In this document: positions 1-8,421 of the stretch, one piece after another
Layout of the letters: every line of letters begins with the position of its first letter
Position numbering within the stretch: the first letter of the stretch is position 1
Assembly: GCA_025612375.1 (NCBI GenBank)
Contig: JAAXKN010000010.1
Location: 14,591-51,484, forward strand
Source: Ignavibacteria bacterium
GTDB taxonomy: Bacteria > Bacteroidota > Ignavibacteria > Ignavibacteriales > SURF-24
Length of the DNA: 36,894 nucleotides
Direction of reading: 5' to 3'
Position numbers and translations under genes: made by a program
Notes under the pieces: model-generated
Told to the model about the DNA's origin: nothing
Databases searched by the model: none
What the model saw: the letters and a program-made list of their open reading frames with translations, nothing else

Positions 1-167
1 TTAAGTCCCTCAAAGAAGGAAAGAAATTTAATCAGACAAAAGTGCTTCTGGCTGACTTATACGGAACAGGAACATTAAATCTGATCTTTATGATAAACAA
101 AGAGAAACTTAAGGTCTTTGAGCTTTCTGACATAAAGGTTCCTAAGAACTTTGTTTCAACCTTCTAA
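1..167 (+). CDS. C-terminal end of an unrecognised protein (partial)
   Basis: An open frame enters from the left edge (first full codon at base 3) and ends with TAA at 165-167, giving 54 visible residues. The segment is rich in Lys, Leu and Phe and ends in KNFVSTF. No motif or domain can be recognised from this tail. The ABC-transporter gene follows after only 14 bases on the same strand, so the two may be co-transcribed. Its function cannot be stated. Confidence 0.6.
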   Translation, partial: KSLKEGKKFNQTKVLLADLYGTGTLNLIFMINKEKLKVFELSDIKVPKNFVSTF

Positions 168-181
168 AAAGCGGATAAAGT

Positions 182-1036
182 ATGCTTGAACTTAACAATA
201 TATCCAAGTCCTTCGGTGAAAAGAAAGTCCTCGGTAATATATCGGCCTCCTTCGGTTATGGTATAACAGGAATTGCAGGCGCTAACGGCTGCGGAAAAAC
301 AACACTGCTTAAGATCCAGACAGGCCTGCTAAAGCCTGAAAGCGGGAAGGTCTTCTATAACAGTAAAGAGATAAATACACAGAGCGCGCTTTGGAGGTCA
401 AAGATAGGATACCTGCCGCAGGCAATTGGGCTCTACAACAGGATGACAGTTTATGATCTTCTTGATTACATGCTTGTCCTAAGCAGCATAAAAGATAAAG
501 CGCGCAGAAAAGAAAGGATTGAATACTTTACAGGTGAACTTAATCTTAAAAGCTATCTGAAGATCCCTTGCGGGTACTTGTCGGGAGGTGTAAAGCAAAG
601 GGCCGGCATTGCACAGGCTTTAATTCATGATCCCGAGATTATTTTACTGGATGAACCCACAAACAATCTGGATGCTGAAGAGCGCGAGAGATTCCACAAT
701 TTCCTGGACAAGTTCAGGCATAATAAGACAATACTTTATGTGGGGCATATTATTGAAGAGATGGGTTATTTGAGTGACCGGATGCTGATTTTTAAAAATG
801 GGGAAATTGCGTTTCAGGGTAAGCCTGCAGAACTATTGAGTGACAGCAGATATTCTGTAAAGCAAATACTTCTTAGTAAAAGTGAAGCCTTGATGGTTGA
901 ACCGCAAAGGATACTCCGCAAAATAGCTATTGATGGAAAAACGAGGATAATCTACAGCTCCGGGCAGAATGATAACATTGGTGAAGAGGCAGAAGCCCGT
1001 TTTGAAGATGTTTACAAAATAATCACGCGGGGCTAA
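182..1036 (+). CDS. ABC transporter ATP-binding protein (ABC-2 exporter type)
   Basis: This 284-residue protein is a cytoplasmic nucleotide-binding subunit that would power the membrane protein encoded next. The motifs are complete and in order: Walker A GANGCGKTT at residues 33-41, Q-loop Gln80, signature LSGG at 133-136, Walker B ILLDEP at 154-159 with catalytic Glu158, and the switch His189. The order and size fit the CcmA/DrrA-like exporter ATPases. About 60 residues after the catalytic core form a variable C-terminal extension. The ATG at 182 lies 14 bases after the previous stop, and the permease ATG follows the stop after 4 bases, so the two are an operon. The substrate cannot be read from the sequence. 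Confidence 0.93.
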   Translation: MLELNNISKSFGEKKVLGNISASFGYGITGIAGANGCGKTTLLKIQTGLLKPESGKVFYNSKEINTQSALWRSKIGYLPQAIGLYNRMTVYDLLDYMLVLSSIKDKARRKERIEYFTGELNLKSYLKIPCGYLSGGVKQRAGIAQALIHDPEIILLDEPTNNLDAEERERFHNFLDKFRHNKTILYVGHIIEEMGYLSDRMLIFKNGEIAFQGKPAELLSDSRYSVKQILLSKSEALMVEPQRILRKIAIDGKTRIIYSSGQNDNIGEEAEARFEDVYKIITRG

Positions 1037-1040
1037 GAGC

Positions 1041-2441
1041 ATGCACGGCTTCATTTACAATTCTTTAAAGCAGATGCTTAATTCCACATACTTAAGCCTC
1101 CTCTTCCTCTATGGCGTTATATGCTGGATGGTTACAGATATGGCAATTAAAAGCCAGGGGTTTGTTTCCGGTAAGGCAATACTTAAATCGTATGATACAA
1201 TTGTTCTTTTCCTGGTTCTCATCAACTGCATCTATTTTATTATTACTCATTTCAGGGAGAGCCTGAACAGCCGGGTGCGGGATGCAGAGGTTGTGAGGCT
1301 TGGTAAATTCAGGTATTTCTGGGGGCTTATCGCCACATATTTTATTTACTTTGTGGTCTTTAATGTTTTACCTCTATATCTGACGGCATTTGTGCAGAAT
1401 ATTATCAGCAGCACTTCCGCATTCCAATTTTCAGATTATATTTTTGCCTTACTTTCAACGGCACTCAGAGCCGGATTCTGGCCGATAGTTTTATCGGTCA
1501 TTTTAATTGTCTGGATAAAAAATGACCTTATGACACTCATTGCCTGGACAGCAGTATACCTGATGGTTACGGCAATCAGCGTAATCTCCGGGCTCTACAA
1601 AACAGGTGACGGGAGCACTCCCCTTTCAACAGTTCCTCTAATTGCTAATATTGCTGTTTCCATCCTTACTATTGGTGGAGGATTTATTATCAGCCGCAGG
1701 CTTACCGAATATGATTACAATGAAAAGATATCGGGCGGAATATTCCCATATATAGCTCACAAATTAAGATTTGTGCTTTCAGAATTTCATTATAAAATGC
1801 TGGGATTAAAAACTCAAAGCCTGTACCTCATATTCGGATTACTGGGTTTTGCTTTTGTTTTAAGCTTAACGGCAGGCATGGGTGCAAATAACACGGTGAT
1901 ATCGAAGATATATGTTGCGGTCTTTTTTCCGCTGCTCTTTTCTTTTAATCAGTACAATCTTCTGGCGGTGGACATTGAATCTGGGATGATTGTAACCAAT
2001 GTTTTAAGAAAGACCGGTTATTCCAGGGTTGTTATGAACAGGTGGTTTACCATGCTTTTGCCGCAGGCTGCTTTTGCAGTAATATTTTCATTCTTTTTAG
2101 CAAGCTCATTTGACGGCCTTAACATATCATTTTTAGTACTGGTAGTAATGCTGAATTTACTGTTCAGTTCCATGAATTTTTCATTATCAGTATTTTTTAT
2201 GAGGCCGGGTTTTGCCAATTTCACCGTGGGGTTCATTGCATATTTAATGCTGCGGGAAGATGTTCAGACAGTTATAAGTTCAAGCAAGCTAATGAGTTAT
2301 GTTAATGTATTCGGCAGCATAACGAGTTTTACAAACAATACTCCGGCGCTAAGCCACATTCTTATTGCTCTTTTCTTTTCAGTAATGTTTATTCTGCTGG
2401 CTTTTAATAAATTGAAGAAAATTGATATAACAGCGGTATAA
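1041..2441 (+). CDS. ABC transporter permease (ABC-2 type), multi-span membrane protein
   Basis: The 466-residue protein is dominated by hydrophobic segments, roughly twelve candidate membrane spans. They are broken by a polar loop in the middle (about residues 225-255) that could be the join between two six-span halves. No soluble domain is visible. It starts 4 bases after the ATPase gene, so it is very likely the membrane half of the same exporter. Twelve spans in one chain would suit a fused pair of six-span ABC-2 permease units. The cargo is unknown; lipids, drugs or peptides are all possible. Confidence 0.82.
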   Translation: MHGFIYNSLKQMLNSTYLSLLFLYGVICWMVTDMAIKSQGFVSGKAILKSYDTIVLFLVLINCIYFIITHFRESLNSRVRDAEVVRLGKFRYFWGLIATYFIYFVVFNVLPLYLTAFVQNIISSTSAFQFSDYIFALLSTALRAGFWPIVLSVILIVWIKNDLMTLIAWTAVYLMVTAISVISGLYKTGDGSTPLSTVPLIANIAVSILTIGGGFIISRRLTEYDYNEKISGGIFPYIAHKLRFVLSEFHYKMLGLKTQSLYLIFGLLGFAFVLSLTAGMGANNTVISKIYVAVFFPLLFSFNQYNLLAVDIESGMIVTNVLRKTGYSRVVMNRWFTMLLPQAAFAVIFSFFLASSFDGLNISFLVLVVMLNLLFSSMNFSLSVFFMRPGFANFTVGFIAYLMLREDVQTVISSSKLMSYVNVFGSITSFTNNTPALSHILIALFFSVMFILLAFNKLKKIDITAV

Positions 2442-2443
2442 GC

Positions 2444-2464
2444 ATCCGATTATAATTGTCGGAT
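2444..2464 (+). other. Short stem-loop after the ABC permease gene
   Basis: ATCCGA (2444-2449) and TCGGAT (2459-2464) form a six-base stem with a nine-base AT-rich loop, two bases after the permease stop. No T-run follows, so it is only a weak candidate for a transcription end or 3' stabilising structure. Confidence 0.35.
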
Positions 2465-2530
2465 CTCACATAAGGCCGGTAAAATTGGCACAAATCCGGC
2501 ACAAATAATTTTTCATTATGGTTTAAAACG

Positions 2531-2564
2531 AAAAAAGCCCGATTTTGTGTTAAAATCGAGCTTT
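2531..2564 (-). terminator. Rho-independent terminator of the tRNA-Ala gene
   Basis: On the minus strand an imperfect hairpin (AAAGCTCGATTTT pairing with AAAATCGGGCTTT) is followed directly by a run of six T. It starts six bases past the 3' end of the tRNA, so it should end that transcript. It also lies between the ABC operon and the tRNA, on opposite strands. Confidence 0.8.
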
Positions 2565-2569
2565 AATTG

Positions 2570-2642
<73 letters not shown>

Positions 2643-2646
2643 ATGC

Positions 2647-2673
2647 GTATGATTTAGTTGTACCAAATCATAC
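2647..2673. repeat. Nine-base inverted repeat in the tRNA leader
   Basis: GTATGATTT (2647-2655) and AAATCATAC (2665-2673) are perfect inverted arms with a nine-base spacer. They cover the predicted start of transcription and the 5' leader of the tRNA. It could be an operator or a hairpin in the tRNA precursor. Confidence 0.5.
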
Positions 2674-2677
2674 CACA

Positions 2678-2706
2678 AATTTAAAGAAGTTTAGTCCCTT
2701 TGTCAA
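2678..2706 (-). promoter_or_regulatory. Sigma70-like promoter for the tRNA-Ala gene
   Basis: On the minus strand, TTGACA (2701-2706, a perfect -35 box) is separated by 17 bases from TAAATT (2678-2683, a -10-like box matching four of six consensus bases). Transcription would start near 2671, about 29 bases before the mature tRNA 5' end. The spacing and position fit, but this is a sequence-only assignment. Confidence 0.6.
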
Positions 2707-2739
2707 CCTGCTTTTTGCTTTGTGAGCATGTTTTTTGTG

Positions 2740-4032
2740 CTAAACAAACTTTGAACAGTAAGCCGCGGCCTTGTACAGCTCGTTCTGCGGACCTTTTAAG
2801 CCAACCTCAATATCCCATTCGTAACTAAGCTTGTTCTCAAGACGGTTATTTACCTTGAAAGACTGCGGATTTAAGGTTATTCCGCTCTGGGATAATACAT
2901 GATTTATCCTGTCGCTTATCCCTGCTACTACCCCGCCGATTGCTTCAATTGCCTGACCGCTAAAAGGGACAGGAGCCCCTGTTACTTTCTCCGCAATCAG
3001 AAGCATATCCTTTGAGCTTCCAAAGAGTCCTACGGTAACGGATATCTCCTTTTTATCATCTATCAGTTCTACAGATGCCAGGATCTCATTTGCAATCTTT
3101 ACTTCACTGCTCTGTGAAATCAAAGAAATCTCCATCCCAATTGCACGCTTGAACTCACCCGCCGAAATTGAACCGATCTGAGAAGCCAGTTCACTCCTGA
3201 GCACTTTGCCAACCTTCTGGAAAAGACTGGTTTCTTCCCCGAGGACAACTTTACGGAACTCCTTGTTGAAAGTCTCCATTGAAGCAGACTTTTCCACCAC
3301 ACCGTTAAAAAGGTTAGATTTCATGGCAGTGGATTTCAAAACGGTGGAGAAAAAGTAAATTTTTACTTCCGTGCCTCCCGGAATAGCCCTTATCTTCTGC
3401 GCCAGGGCTCTTTCATTAATAATCTTTATCTGCTCACTGACAAAAACAAACCCGGGCCGTAACTTTTCAAAAAGGTTCAGGCCCTCCTGCCCGTTATCGG
3501 CAATTGTAATGTCATATTTATCACCATAAAGCCTTGTGAACTGCGAACGGAACTGCTTATCATGCTCAACCAGGAGGAATTTTGTTTTTCCTGAAGAATC
3601 CTGAGACTCTTCGGCTTCATCAGAAGTTTCTTCCATCTGGCTGTCCGGTTTCTTATCGGAAATAACTTTCAGCAGACCTTTTAATTTGTCTGATGCCGAA
3701 TTCTGATAGATGGGCTTCAGAATTATGTCGGCAATACCCAGTTTTAAGAGGCTTATTATCTTTTCTTTATCCAGAGCACTTGCCAGTACAACAAGCGGCA
3801 GCTTATCGTTCGAATGAACCGATCTGATAACGCTGATAATTTTATCAGTATTCTGCGGCTGTATATCCAGGTCAAGAATTGCCATATCAAAATCCTGGTT
3901 TATAGCCGCAGTAATAAAATCTCTTACTTCTTCTATCTCCGTTATTTTACACTTACAAGAACTGCTTAATATCCGTTTTATAATATCTCTGGTGTCTTTA
4001 TCTCTGTCGCCTATTAGTATCCTTATGGACAA
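2740..4032 (-). CDS. Tandem receiver-domain protein with C-terminal CheX/CheC-like domain
   Basis: The 430-residue protein has no signal peptide and should be cytoplasmic. Residues 1-120 form a receiver domain with the acidic pair near Asp9-Asp11, phospho-acceptor Asp54 and Lys106 in the conserved LKP motif. After an acidic linker (129-147), residues 149-265 form a second receiver-like fold in which Ser199 stands where Asp is expected, so it probably cannot be phosphorylated. Residues 283-430 resemble the CheX/CheC phosphatase fold, with an EAIGGVVAGISDRIN segment like the CheX active-site helix. The start codon is TTG, supported by GGAGGG just upstream. It might dephosphorylate a response regulator or act as a signal adaptor; no chemotaxis genes are nearby. 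Confidence 0.75.
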   Translation of the reverse strand: MSIRILIGDRDKDTRDIIKRILSSSCKCKITEIEEVRDFITAAINQDFDMAILDLDIQPQNTDKIISVIRSVHSNDKLPLVVLASALDKEKIISLLKLGIADIILKPIYQNSASDKLKGLLKVISDKKPDSQMEETSDEAEESQDSSGKTKFLLVEHDKQFRSQFTRLYGDKYDITIADNGQEGLNLFEKLRPGFVFVSEQIKIINERALAQKIRAIPGGTEVKIYFFSTVLKSTAMKSNLFNGVVEKSASMETFNKEFRKVVLGEETSLFQKVGKVLRSELASQIGSISAGEFKRAIGMEISLISQSSEVKIANEILASVELIDDKKEISVTVGLFGSSKDMLLIAEKVTGAPVPFSGQAIEAIGGVVAGISDRINHVLSQSGITLNPQSFKVNNRLENKLSYEWDIEVGLKGPQNELYKAAAYCSKFV

Positions 4033-4101
4033 ATACCCTCCAAGTCAAAAATAATCATATAATCATTATCGTTAAAGTTTGCCGAAAATTAACCTCTGAA
4101 A

Positions 4102-5892
4102 TTAATTTTCTTCGCAGTGTTCCAAAAAGTCTTTTACACCTTTAACGATCTTTTCGGCCAGTTCTTTACGGAAATTGTCGTCTGTAAGTTTCATCTCGTC
4201 TTCAGGATTAGACATGAATGCCTGCTCGACAAGCACGTTAGGCAGTTCTGTCGGTGAATTAAGCGTAAAGTTGAAGCTTCCCACGTTCCCATTTGGTTCA
4301 AGTCCCGTCTTAAGCACCTGGTTATAGATAGAAGTTGAAAGGGGCCTGAAGCCAATGTACTTGTAGTAAGTACTTATGCCTTTAATTTTTTCAGGATCTG
4401 AAGAAGCACCCGGAGCATTTGCATGTATGCTTATAAGTATATCGGCTCCGGAGTTGATAATTGTCCTTACCCTCTCGCTGTTAAGCACATTACTGTCGTC
4501 TTTACGCGTTAGAATAACTTTAGCTCCTTCATTTTCAAGAAGCTCCTTCAGGTGCATGACAGTTGAAAGATTTATGTTCTTCTCCAGTGAGCCCGTTCCT
4601 CCCACAGCGCCAAGACTTGCGCCGCCGTGGCCTGCATCGAGAACAAATGTGAGTTTATCAATGTCCAGTTTTTCAGGCTGTCTTTTAACCTTAATTACAA
4701 GGCTGCTGCCCCTGTAATCTATTCCGTAGCCCCAGCTTTGATTGTGCTTAAGTTCAATTATAATCCTGAAGACGTCTTTTTCAGGCTGTTCATAGTATAC
4801 GTTTTTAATTTCTTTTGTAGTCAAGTGCTGCGTGATCCAGTTGGAGTTTGCAACAGCACCGTAAACGTCCACAATAAGCCTGTGGTTTAGAGGGTCCTGG
4901 ACTGAAGTATAAGGGAGTTTTTCATTAAGTCCGATGGAAATGTAGTCATATTTATTATCCCCGTAAACGCTCCACGATCCCGTCAGTGAATAAGGCATAA
5001 AGGTACCCTCAGGCAGAATGTCCACCTCGTCTTCAGGGATCCATGCCTCCAGGTTTTGGCTTAGCATAACCCTGTACTGTTTTCCAGCTTTGCCGTTAAT
5101 TTTAAGCCTTATGCCGGGGTTTAAGAAGCCCATTTTAGCTCCTCCCAGGCGGTCTTCACCAAGTCCGAAATTAAGATAAGGGCGGTCGCCTTTTGTAACG
5201 GCAACCAGGGGGAAATCGCCTGTTCTGACTGAAAACAATCCTTTTGAAACCTTTGTAATGCTTTTCCCCGTAGAATCCTGCAGCTTGAAAGTCACTGCAA
5301 TCGGGGGAACAGTTTCTGTAGGCCTTATTTTGTAAATGCCGTGATAGATGCCGCGTATGCCGTTAGTCTCAGAGTCAGGCAGTTCAGTCATAGGAAGCCA
5401 GCTTCCCTTTCCGCTCCCAAAGAACGCCTGGCGTCCCGGAGTGCCCTTAAAGCTAACGTTCAGAATGTCGCCGGTCTGAAGCCATAGTTCGCGCGAAGGC
5501 TCCATTAAGGCGTCTTCAATTACAAGAGAATCCTGAGGTGTGGTCTCAAGCGGCTTTCTCCTAATTATAAGGAACGATTTCGTGAGCGTCTCCCCTGAAG
5601 GGGTGACGGAAGTAATTGTAAAAGGATTTTCTCCTACCTGAAGGTCGAGCAGTCCTGCAAAAACGCCTGAAGGGTAAACCTTAAAGGCTCTGCCGTTAAT
5701 AGTAACCCTGCTGCCCGGAACGGTGTTGGCAGAAATGCCTAAATGTTCAGATGATATTATTGTTGTATCCCGGTCAGGGTCTATCATGGTTATTCCGGGT
5801 TTTTTATTATCTGTTTTCTGTGCCGGAACCGGGTTTGTAAAACTAAGGACGAATGCTAAGATTACCGCTGAAGAAAGTAAAAAGGACTTCAT
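4102..5892 (-). CDS. Secreted N-acetylmuramoyl-L-alanine amidase (Amidase_3)
   Basis: This enzyme would cut the bond between N-acetylmuramic acid and L-alanine in peptidoglycan. The ATG at 5892 has GGAG eight bases upstream and opens a clear signal peptide (MKSFLLSSAVILAFVLSFT); a TTG 33 bases further out is not supported. The 596-residue product has beta-rich domains with an AMIN-like segment (about 335-405). The zinc-amidase domain (about 413-593) has ligands His422 (DAGHGG), Glu437 (EKN) and His490 (SIHAN), plus catalytic Glu556 in VEQAFMSN. The family is normally shorter, so the 400-residue N-terminal part is an elaboration, perhaps for cell-wall or division-site targeting. The TTG-initiated receiver gene follows after 69 bases. 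Confidence 0.92.
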   Translation of the reverse strand: MKSFLLSSAVILAFVLSFTNPVPAQKTDNKKPGITMIDPDRDTTIISSEHLGISANTVPGSRVTINGRAFKVYPSGVFAGLLDLQVGENPFTITSVTPSGETLTKSFLIIRRKPLETTPQDSLVIEDALMEPSRELWLQTGDILNVSFKGTPGRQAFFGSGKGSWLPMTELPDSETNGIRGIYHGIYKIRPTETVPPIAVTFKLQDSTGKSITKVSKGLFSVRTGDFPLVAVTKGDRPYLNFGLGEDRLGGAKMGFLNPGIRLKINGKAGKQYRVMLSQNLEAWIPEDEVDILPEGTFMPYSLTGSWSVYGDNKYDYISIGLNEKLPYTSVQDPLNHRLIVDVYGAVANSNWITQHLTTKEIKNVYYEQPEKDVFRIIIELKHNQSWGYGIDYRGSSLVIKVKRQPEKLDIDKLTFVLDAGHGGASLGAVGGTGSLEKNINLSTVMHLKELLENEGAKVILTRKDDSNVLNSERVRTIINSGADILISIHANAPGASSDPEKIKGISTYYKYIGFRPLSTSIYNQVLKTGLEPNGNVGSFNFTLNSPTELPNVLVEQAFMSNPEDEMKLTDDNFRKELAEKIVKGVKDFLEHCEEN

Positions 5893-6042
5893 TATAATTT
5901 CTCCGGTTTTATTCTCTTTTAACAATGCTTGAAGGCGGCAGGCTTCACAAGGCCACCGCCGGGAAATATGGATTTAAGTGCAAAAGCATGGCAAAAGTAA
6001 ATAAAATTGAAGAGAATTAAAACGTTTCAATGAAATGTTTTG

Positions 6043-6092
6043 AAAAAAGAAAACCGGAAGCAGGCCTGGTTTAATTTCAGGCTTACTTCCGG
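6043..6092 (-). terminator. Strong terminator after the TonB/YwqK gene
   Basis: On the minus strand CCGGAAG (6086-6092) pairs with CTTCCGG (6054-6060), with an inner GCCTG/CAGGC pairing, and the hairpin is followed by TTTTCTTTTTT. It begins 28 bases past the stop of the upstream minus-strand gene and separates it from the amidase gene. Confidence 0.85.
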
Positions 6093-6119
6093 CAAATTTC
6101 CATGAGCTTTTGAAGAGTC

Positions 6120-7007
6120 TTAGAGTTTGAACTTTACAGGGAGCACTATCTGCACTTTAACTGGCTTTCCGTCAATTCTTCCCGGCTGGAACATGGTCTG
6201 TTTTACAGCATCCTGAGCCGCTTCATTAAGGCCGAAACCGATCCCTTTTACGACTTCCGTCTTAGTGACTGCCCCAGCCTCATCAACGTAAGCTCTTACA
6301 ATAACTTCCCCTTCAATCTTTGCATTGCGGGCGTTCGTGGGATAAACGAGCTTAGAGGTAATGGCATCCATTCCGCCTACAGGCTGCGGGTACTCCTCGG
6401 CAGCAAGTAAGAATTCCTCAGGATCACTTTTAGGAGGGCTTCCTTTAATAATATTTTCGGCGCCCGGTGCAGAAGTATTATCATTTGAAGCAATATTCTT
6501 CTTTGCTCCGCCCCTCATAAGCATGTCGTTGGTCTTTCCTTCAGGCGCAGGAGGCTTAAGCGTAACGTCGTAGCCGTAGTCTTTCTTTTCCTTCAGCACG
6601 CCTTCCACATAGACCAGATAAGTCTTAAGGCCGCCGTTGTCGTAATATTCCTTGGCTATACCGTCGCGTTTACCGTCTTTAATAAAGAGTTCCATCCTGG
6701 GGGCGCTGTTATCATAATAAGTTTTAATCCAGCCGTTCAGCTTCCCCATTTCGTAGTTTTTTTCTTCCTTGAGGACACCATTTTCATAGAACCACCTTGC
6801 AGTTCCGTGCAGAATGTCGTTGGCGTAATAAATGGCCGATCTCATGTGCCCGTTGTCGTAATAATCTCTAATTAAACCGTCCTGAGCCTTTATATGAAAA
6901 AACGGAATTAAGAATAGGATTAAGAGGTATCTTATTTTCACTTTTAAACACAACCCGATAATTTTCAAAATTAGGTAGTAAATATAACAATTTTTGCCTT
7001 CACTCAT
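6120..7007 (-). CDS. YwqK/MORN-2 repeat protein fused to a TonB C-terminal domain
   Basis: Residues about 49-140 hold four degenerate repeats of roughly 23 residues with the YYDNG...G core, the pattern of the MORN_2/YwqK family. After a linker rich in Pro, Gly and Asn (150-200), residues 205-295 match the TonB C-terminal domain, including YPQPVGGMDAI, VKGIGFGLNEAA and the closing PVKFKL. The first 42 residues are hydrophobic. A GTG at 6941 would give a tidier signal peptide ending HIKAQ; the ATG at 7007 is kept here but the start is uncertain. The usual TonB membrane anchor plus long proline spacer is absent. It may be periplasmic and contact outer-membrane or envelope partners; its exact role is unknown. 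Confidence 0.82.
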   Translation of the reverse strand: MSEGKNCYIYYLILKIIGLCLKVKIRYLLILFLIPFFHIKAQDGLIRDYYDNGHMRSAIYYANDILHGTARWFYENGVLKEEKNYEMGKLNGWIKTYYDNSAPRMELFIKDGKRDGIAKEYYDNGGLKTYLVYVEGVLKEKKDYGYDVTLKPPAPEGKTNDMLMRGGAKKNIASNDNTSAPGAENIIKGSPPKSDPEEFLLAAEEYPQPVGGMDAITSKLVYPTNARNAKIEGEVIVRAYVDEAGAVTKTEVVKGIGFGLNEAAQDAVKQTMFQPGRIDGKPVKVQIVLPVKFKL

Positions 7008-7043
7008 TAACCCAAATTTTATTCACTCTTTTTCTGAAAAAAG

Positions 7044-7583
7044 CTAAACCGCCTTTCCCATTTCGAATGCCTGCGTCATCGCCTTGTTTCTAATGATATC
7101 GCCTGTTTTCCAGGCTCCGGTTCCATATACAGTTCCCTTTTCCTGGGCCCCGTTGAGGCAGGAAGTAAAGCCCCTGAATCCTTCCAGGGTTCTTTCCATT
7201 GCTTTTTTAGTCCTGTCGGCAGCAGCCACAATGCAGTAGAATTCCTTATTGTTTATTTCCGTATAGCGTGAGCAGGTTCTGTCGATCAGAGTTTTCATCT
7301 GTGCGCTCATAGTGTAAAAGTAAACAGGTGTTGCCATTACAATAACGTCGGAGGCTATCATTTTCTCCAGTATTTCAGCCATATCGTCTTTCTGGGGGCA
7401 GTTTTTTCCGCCGTCAAAGCATTTGCCGCACCCGGTGCAGTAGTTTATTTTTTTATTCTTCAGGAATATCTTTTCCGGATTATGCCCCGCCTGCTGTGCC
7501 CCCAAAAGAAACTGATCACACAGAAGATCTGAGTTTCCTCCCTTGCGGGGGCTGGAGGATAGTACTAAAACTTTTTTATTCAT
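7044..7583 (-). CDS. Flavodoxin-fold iron-sulfur flavoprotein / NAD(P)H-dependent FMN reductase-like
   Basis: The 179-residue protein starts with a flavodoxin-like strand and the FMN phosphate-binding loop SSSPRKGGNS (residues 9-18). A compact cysteine motif follows with Cys49, Cys52, Cys55 and Cys62, typical of iron-sulfur flavoproteins of the Isf type. ATPVYFYTMSAQMKTLIDR (about 89-107) matches the family's flavin/dimer segment. The ATG at 7583 is preferred over an upstream in-frame GTG. It lies 109 bases downstream of the CcdA gene on the same strand, so it may be the last gene of the arsenic/redox island, but the gap leaves this open. It lacks the motifs of ArsH. Confidence 0.85.
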   Translation of the reverse strand: MNKKVLVLSSSPRKGGNSDLLCDQFLLGAQQAGHNPEKIFLKNKKINYCTGCGKCFDGGKNCPQKDDMAEILEKMIASDVIVMATPVYFYTMSAQMKTLIDRTCSRYTEINNKEFYCIVAAADRTKKAMERTLEGFRGFTSCLNGAQEKGTVYGTGAWKTGDIIRNKAMTQAFEMGKAV

Positions 7584-7692
7584 TATCTCATTTTCTTTAA
7601 ATATCACAGTCTGAATTTTTGCCGTACAAACATAAGAAAAAACCGCAGAACTTATGCTCTAATTATTTAAGGACATTATAATTTCTGGTTTT

Positions 7693-8394
7693 CTAATACT
7701 GATTCATGATAATATAAAGTCCGCCTAAAATAACCAGGACTCCGCAGGCTCTTTTCGTATAAGTCATAAGCCTCGAGCTTTCAGTCCAGTTAAGATACTG
7801 CTGAACCGCCCTGCTCAGGGTTCCTGCCCCGGCAATTACAGTGCAGTGGCCGAGTGCAAAACAAGTCAGAAGAGTCACAGACAGCATAACCTCTGAAGAA
7901 GCCGCCTGAAAGACCACTCCGAGAACGGGCGCCATAAAGGCGAATGTGCACGGCCCAAGCCCAATGCCGAAAAGGAGCCCGAGCAGGAATGCAGCCGTGA
8001 GCCCCTTATATTTTGTTGAACTTACACCAAGGGCATTCCAGGGAAGTTTAATTAAGTCTAGCAGGTAGAGCCCCATTGCAAAGAATACGGCAGCAACAAG
8101 GTAGTTGCCCGTTGAACCTATATCCCCCATCAGGCGCCCAAGCAGCAGTGTTATTAACCCCAACATGGCTATTGTAATTAATATCCCGAAGGCAAATGTA
8201 AGGGATATGCTGAATGTTCTCTTAAGAGAAATGCCGCCCTGAGTTGTTATGTAGCCTACGACAAGAGGAATACTTGATAAGTGGCAGGGACTTAAAAGTA
8301 TGCTTAATATACCCCAGGTAAAAGAGGCAAATGAAGCCAGGTAAATATTGCCATAAAGAGCTGAGTTTAACCAGGTAAAAATTTCATTCAGCAT
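7693..8394 (-). CDS. CcdA/DsbD-type transmembrane thiol-disulfide transporter
   Basis: The 233-residue protein has about six membrane spans and two cysteines in conserved positions: Cys37 in LSPCHLSS and Cys149 in LGPCTFAF. These match the redox-active pair of CcdA and the DsbD central domain, which carry electrons from cytoplasmic thioredoxin across the membrane. It lies 27 bases after a gene for a secreted thioredoxin, its expected acceptor. In this island it probably supplies reducing power to periplasmic thiols. A role in cytochrome c maturation is the alternative, but no heme-handling gene is near. Confidence 0.9.
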   Translation of the reverse strand: MLNEIFTWLNSALYGNIYLASFASFTWGILSILLSPCHLSSIPLVVGYITTQGGISLKRTFSISLTFAFGILITIAMLGLITLLLGRLMGDIGSTGNYLVAAVFFAMGLYLLDLIKLPWNALGVSSTKYKGLTAAFLLGLLFGIGLGPCTFAFMAPVLGVVFQAASSEVMLSVTLLTCFALGHCTVIAGAGTLSRAVQQYLNWTESSRLMTYTKRACGVLVILGGLYIIMNQY

Positions 8395-8421
8395 ATTAAA
8401 CCCGCAGGAATTTGTGATAGT

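Noticed and set aside
5893-5925. TTG start extending the amidase by 11 residues
   Set aside because: It would bury the signal peptide; the ATG at 5892 has GGAG at good spacing.
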